This document shows, one piece after another, positions 8,288 through 10,087 of a stretch of 10,087 nt of DNA (within the stretch, counting starts at the first letter, position 1; each line of letters begins with the position of its first letter). Source of the DNA: Pirellulaceae bacterium (GTDB lineage Bacteria > Planctomycetota > Planctomycetia > Pirellulales > Pirellulaceae). A program made the translations under genes and the position numbers. The notes below the pieces were generated by a model that saw only the letters and a list, made by a program, of their open reading frames with translations, had not been told where the DNA came from and ran no database searches. The DNA is taken from the NCBI GenBank assembly GCA_020846515.1, contig JADLDX010000722.1, positions 1 to 10,087 on the forward strand, read 5' to 3'.

Positions 8288-8362
8288 AGACACTTCGTCA
8301 CGTCCGATTCGGGATTAAGTGTCCGCCGCTACTGTCAGATGGTTTAGTCCACAGGGACAGGG

Positions 8363-8412
8363 AATGACTACGTCTTGTGAAATGACTATGTCATGTGATG
8401 ACTATGACTATG
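8363..8412 (+). repeat. Imperfect tandem repeat array built on ATGACTA
   Basis: Two adjacent 18-bp units, AATGACTACGTCTTGTGA (8363-8380) and AATGACTATGTCATGTGA (8381-8398), agree at 16 of 18 positions. Two further ATGACTAT copies start at 8398 and 8404, so the ATGACTA core occurs four times in 50 bp. GTCAT-GTG-ATGAC at 8390-8402 forms a small inverted repeat inside the array. The array ends about 100 bp before the protease start codon, where an operator or leader element could sit. Confidence 0.8.
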
Positions 8413-8497
8413 CCTTTGTCGCGACTTGTGTTTGCTCACATGTTTGCCATAAACGATACGCAACTTGAACGATCCCCTTTTGATTATGCGTGGAAAT

Positions 8498-8503
8498 TAG
8501 GAG
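8498..8503 (+). promoter_or_regulatory. Shine-Dalgarno site of the protease gene
   Basis: TAGGAG lies 7 nt before ATG 8511 and decides the start. The only other in-frame candidate after the TGA at 8481-8483 is a GTG at 8490, which lacks such a site. Confidence 0.7.
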
Positions 8504-8510
8504 TTTAAAA

Positions 8511-10087
8511 ATGCCTGTGGCGCGATTTGGTGGAAAACAAGGTCAGAAGCTTGAACTAGTTGAAAGCAAAGATCTGATCGCAGTGAGAACGCGTTCGCAA
8601 AAGCCGATTGGTTCGCGTTCCAACGTGCGGCAGCCTATTGAAGCGGAGCTGCAGGGTTGTGAATTGATGTATACGTTTCCCGAGGCGGGAATCGAAATTT
8701 ATCGCGTGCCCACTGGTGAGAAAAAGGCCGCGATGGAGAGTCGTAAAATCGCCTTGCGAGCATTCCCCGACGTGCGATTTGCCGGCGGAGTGCTCGTCGA
8801 TGCAGGCAGCCAGTCGCCAGTGCTCTACACCGAAAACATCTATGTGCGATTTGTCGATAGTCTCGAAGCGGAAGACTGCGAGCGTATCATCCGCGATGCG
8901 AGTTTGGCGATCAAAGAAAAATTGGAGTTTGCGGTCAATGCCTTCTTTGTGCAAGCCACCGAGGGAACAGGCCAGCGCATTTTCGATATCGCCAATAAAC
9001 TGCTCGATCGAGACGATGTGGAAGTTTGCCATCCCGAATTGGTACGTCCCAAAGAACACAAAAGTTTCTTTCCGCAACAGTGGCATTTGGGATCGACGAC
9101 AATTAACGGCATGACCATCAATCAACATGCTCAGGTTGATGCTGCACACGCCATCTCGCGTGGCGCTGGTGTTACGATTGCCGTAATTGATGATGGAGTG
9201 GATATCGATCACGTTGAATTCTCAACGCCTGGTAAAATTGTCGCGTCGCTGGACGTACGTTCTTCGTCCAGTGATCCACGCCCCAGACGGGCCAGCGATG
9301 AACATGGTACTGCCTGCGCAGGAGTTGCGTGTGCAGCGGGTATCGATGGTGCGGCAGGGGTTGCCCCCGATGCCAAGCTGATGCCGATTCGCTCGGATGT
9401 CAATCTAGGCTCGGTGCAAGAAGGCAAAGCCTTCAAATGGGCAGTCGACAATGGCGCAGATATCATATCTTGCAGTTGGGGACCTCCCGATGGCGACTGG
9501 TTTGATGCCAATGATCCGCTGCATACAACCGACTGGCCACTACCGGACAGTACTCGCGATGCCATCGATTATGCAGTGACCCGCGGTCGCAAGGGCCTGG
9601 GGTGCATCATCTTGTTTGCCGCCGGCAATGGCAATGAGAAAGTTGATTTCGATGGCTACGCCAGCTACGAAAAAGTTGTGGCTGTGGCCGCTTGTAATGA
9701 CCGTGGCTCTCGAAGCGTTTACAGTGATTTCGGTAAAGCTGTCTGGTGCTGCTTCCCCAGCAACGACTTTGGTTTTCCAGTCACAGGACATCCCGAACAG
9801 CTGACCTCCGGCATCTGGACTGTCGACCGCCGAGGTGGGGCAGGGTACAACTCGGGCCGGCTGTCTGACGGAGATAGCCAAGGCAATTACACAAATGCCT
9901 TTGGAGGCACGTCGAGCGCCTGTCCGGGTGCAGCCGGAGTTTGTGCATTGATCCTGTCGGTAAATCCTGGCTTGGCCTGGACCGAAGTTCGCACCATCCT
10001 CAAGGACTGCTGCGACAAGATCGACGAAGGGGGTGGTAACTATTCAGCCGATAAGCATAGCGACCTCTACTGTTACGGGCGATTAAA
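8511..10087 (+). CDS. S8 subtilisin-fold serine protease, kexin/furin-like (3' end missing)
   Basis: The frame stays open to the right edge, giving 525 codons of a longer gene. The protein is a serine endopeptidase of family S8. The catalytic residues are D227 in VIDDGVD, H265 in DEHGTACAG, oxyanion N373 in AAGNGN and S468 in GGTSSACPG. Several details favour the kexin/furin branch (S8B): the double Asp at 227-228, SWGP at 322-325 and QWHL at 190-193 just before the catalytic domain. Residues 1-190 look like a propeptide region; its second half (YVRFVDSLEAED to VCHPELVRP) resembles the inhibitory N-terminal domain of fervidolysin-type subtilases. No signal peptide is visible: the N-terminus is charged and lacks a hydrophobic core. 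Cysteines are more frequent than in secreted subtilisins (for example the CC pairs near residues 417 and 504), which also suggests a reducing cytoplasmic location or special folding. A P domain typical of kexins could lie beyond the edge. The long leader with repeats suggests individual regulation. Confidence 0.9.
   Translation, partial: MPVARFGGKQGQKLELVESKDLIAVRTRSQKPIGSRSNVRQPIEAELQGCELMYTFPEAGIEIYRVPTGEKKAAMESRKIALRAFPDVRFAGGVLVDAGSQSPVLYTENIYVRFVDSLEAEDCERIIRDASLAIKEKLEFAVNAFFVQATEGTGQRIFDIANKLLDRDDVEVCHPELVRPKEHKSFFPQQWHLGSTTINGMTINQHAQVDAAHAISRGAGVTIAVIDDGVDIDHVEFSTPGKIVASLDVRSSSSDPRPRRASDEHGTACAGVACAAGIDGAAGVAPDAKLMPIRSDVNLGSVQEGKAFKWAVDNGADIISCSWGPPDGDWFDANDPLHTTDWPLPDSTRDAIDYAVTRGRKGLGCIILFAAGNGNEKVDFDGYASYEKVVAVAACNDRGSRSVYSDFGKAVWCCFPSNDFGFPVTGHPEQLTSGIWTVDRRGGAGYNSGRLSDGDSQGNYTNAFGGTSSACPGAAGVCALILSVNPGLAWTEVRTILKDCCDKIDEGGGNYSADKHSDLYCYGRL

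Larger units (their letters stand above)
8171..8510. other. Divergent intergenic region between GH13 and protease genes
   Basis: This 340-bp gene-free stretch holds start signals for both neighbours. From left to right it contains a weak stem (GTTGC at 8217-8221 with GCAAC at 8235-8239), a T-rich tract at 8251-8264, a promoter-like pair at 8263-8287, a short inverted repeat (CTGTC at 8333-8337 with GACAG at 8356-8360), the ATGACTA repeat array at 8363-8412 and a Shine-Dalgarno site at 8498-8503. I find no tRNA-like cloverleaf and no convincing small coding region. Confidence 0.7.

Noticed and set aside
8310..8360. tRNA-like segment (GGTTTAGTCC resembling a T-arm or D-arm)
   Set aside because: No acceptor stem, anticodon stem or conserved loop spacing can be built around it.
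8556..9212. Reverse-strand 218-codon frame inside the protease gene
   Set aside because: The forward frame carries the full S8 catalytic set with a good Shine-Dalgarno site. The reverse frame is a shadow without a recognisable domain.

Overview
The window reads as chromosomal DNA of a planctomycete, most likely a Pirellulales or Rhodopirellula-like organism. This rests on recognition rather than on a search: the first gene carries the N-terminal extension, kinase, STAND ATPase, helical-repeat and FGE-like domains that I know as a recurring planctomycete combination. The moderate G+C content, mixed use of Shine-Dalgarno sites and a Tat-type export signal fit that assignment.

Layout, left to right. 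Positions 1-195 are a short leader with a perfect -10 hexamer. Positions 196-5124 (+) encode a 1642-residue transmembrane signalling protein: planctomycete-type N-terminal domain, Ser/Thr kinase, nSTAND1 P-loop NTPase, one membrane helix, HEAT-like repeats and a C-terminal FGE-sulfatase/C-lectin-fold domain. After 64 bp, 5189-6565 (+) encodes a Tat-exported alpha/beta hydrolase of the dienelactone hydrolase/acetyl-xylan-esterase type. A hairpin at 6621-6645 lies between this gene and a convergent GH13 alpha-glucan-active enzyme, 6653-8170 (-). A 340-bp divergent intergenic region (8171-8510) holds an AT-rich promoter-like segment and an imperfect array of an ATGACTA motif. From 8511 (+) to the right edge runs an incomplete subtilisin-fold protease with kexin/furin-like motifs; its 3' end is missing.

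How the genes may work together. The kinase and the esterase are co-directional and close, so they could be co-transcribed, with the kinase sensing something outside the inner membrane and the esterase acting on an exported substrate; this is inference. The GH13 enzyme has no export signal and probably acts on cytosolic glucan. The protease appears to be a separate unit with its own leader. I see no RNA genes, insertion sequences, CRISPR arrays, integrase or phage genes. The most notable object is the kinase-STAND-FGE fusion: its layout recurs in planctomycetes, but to my knowledge its function has not been established.
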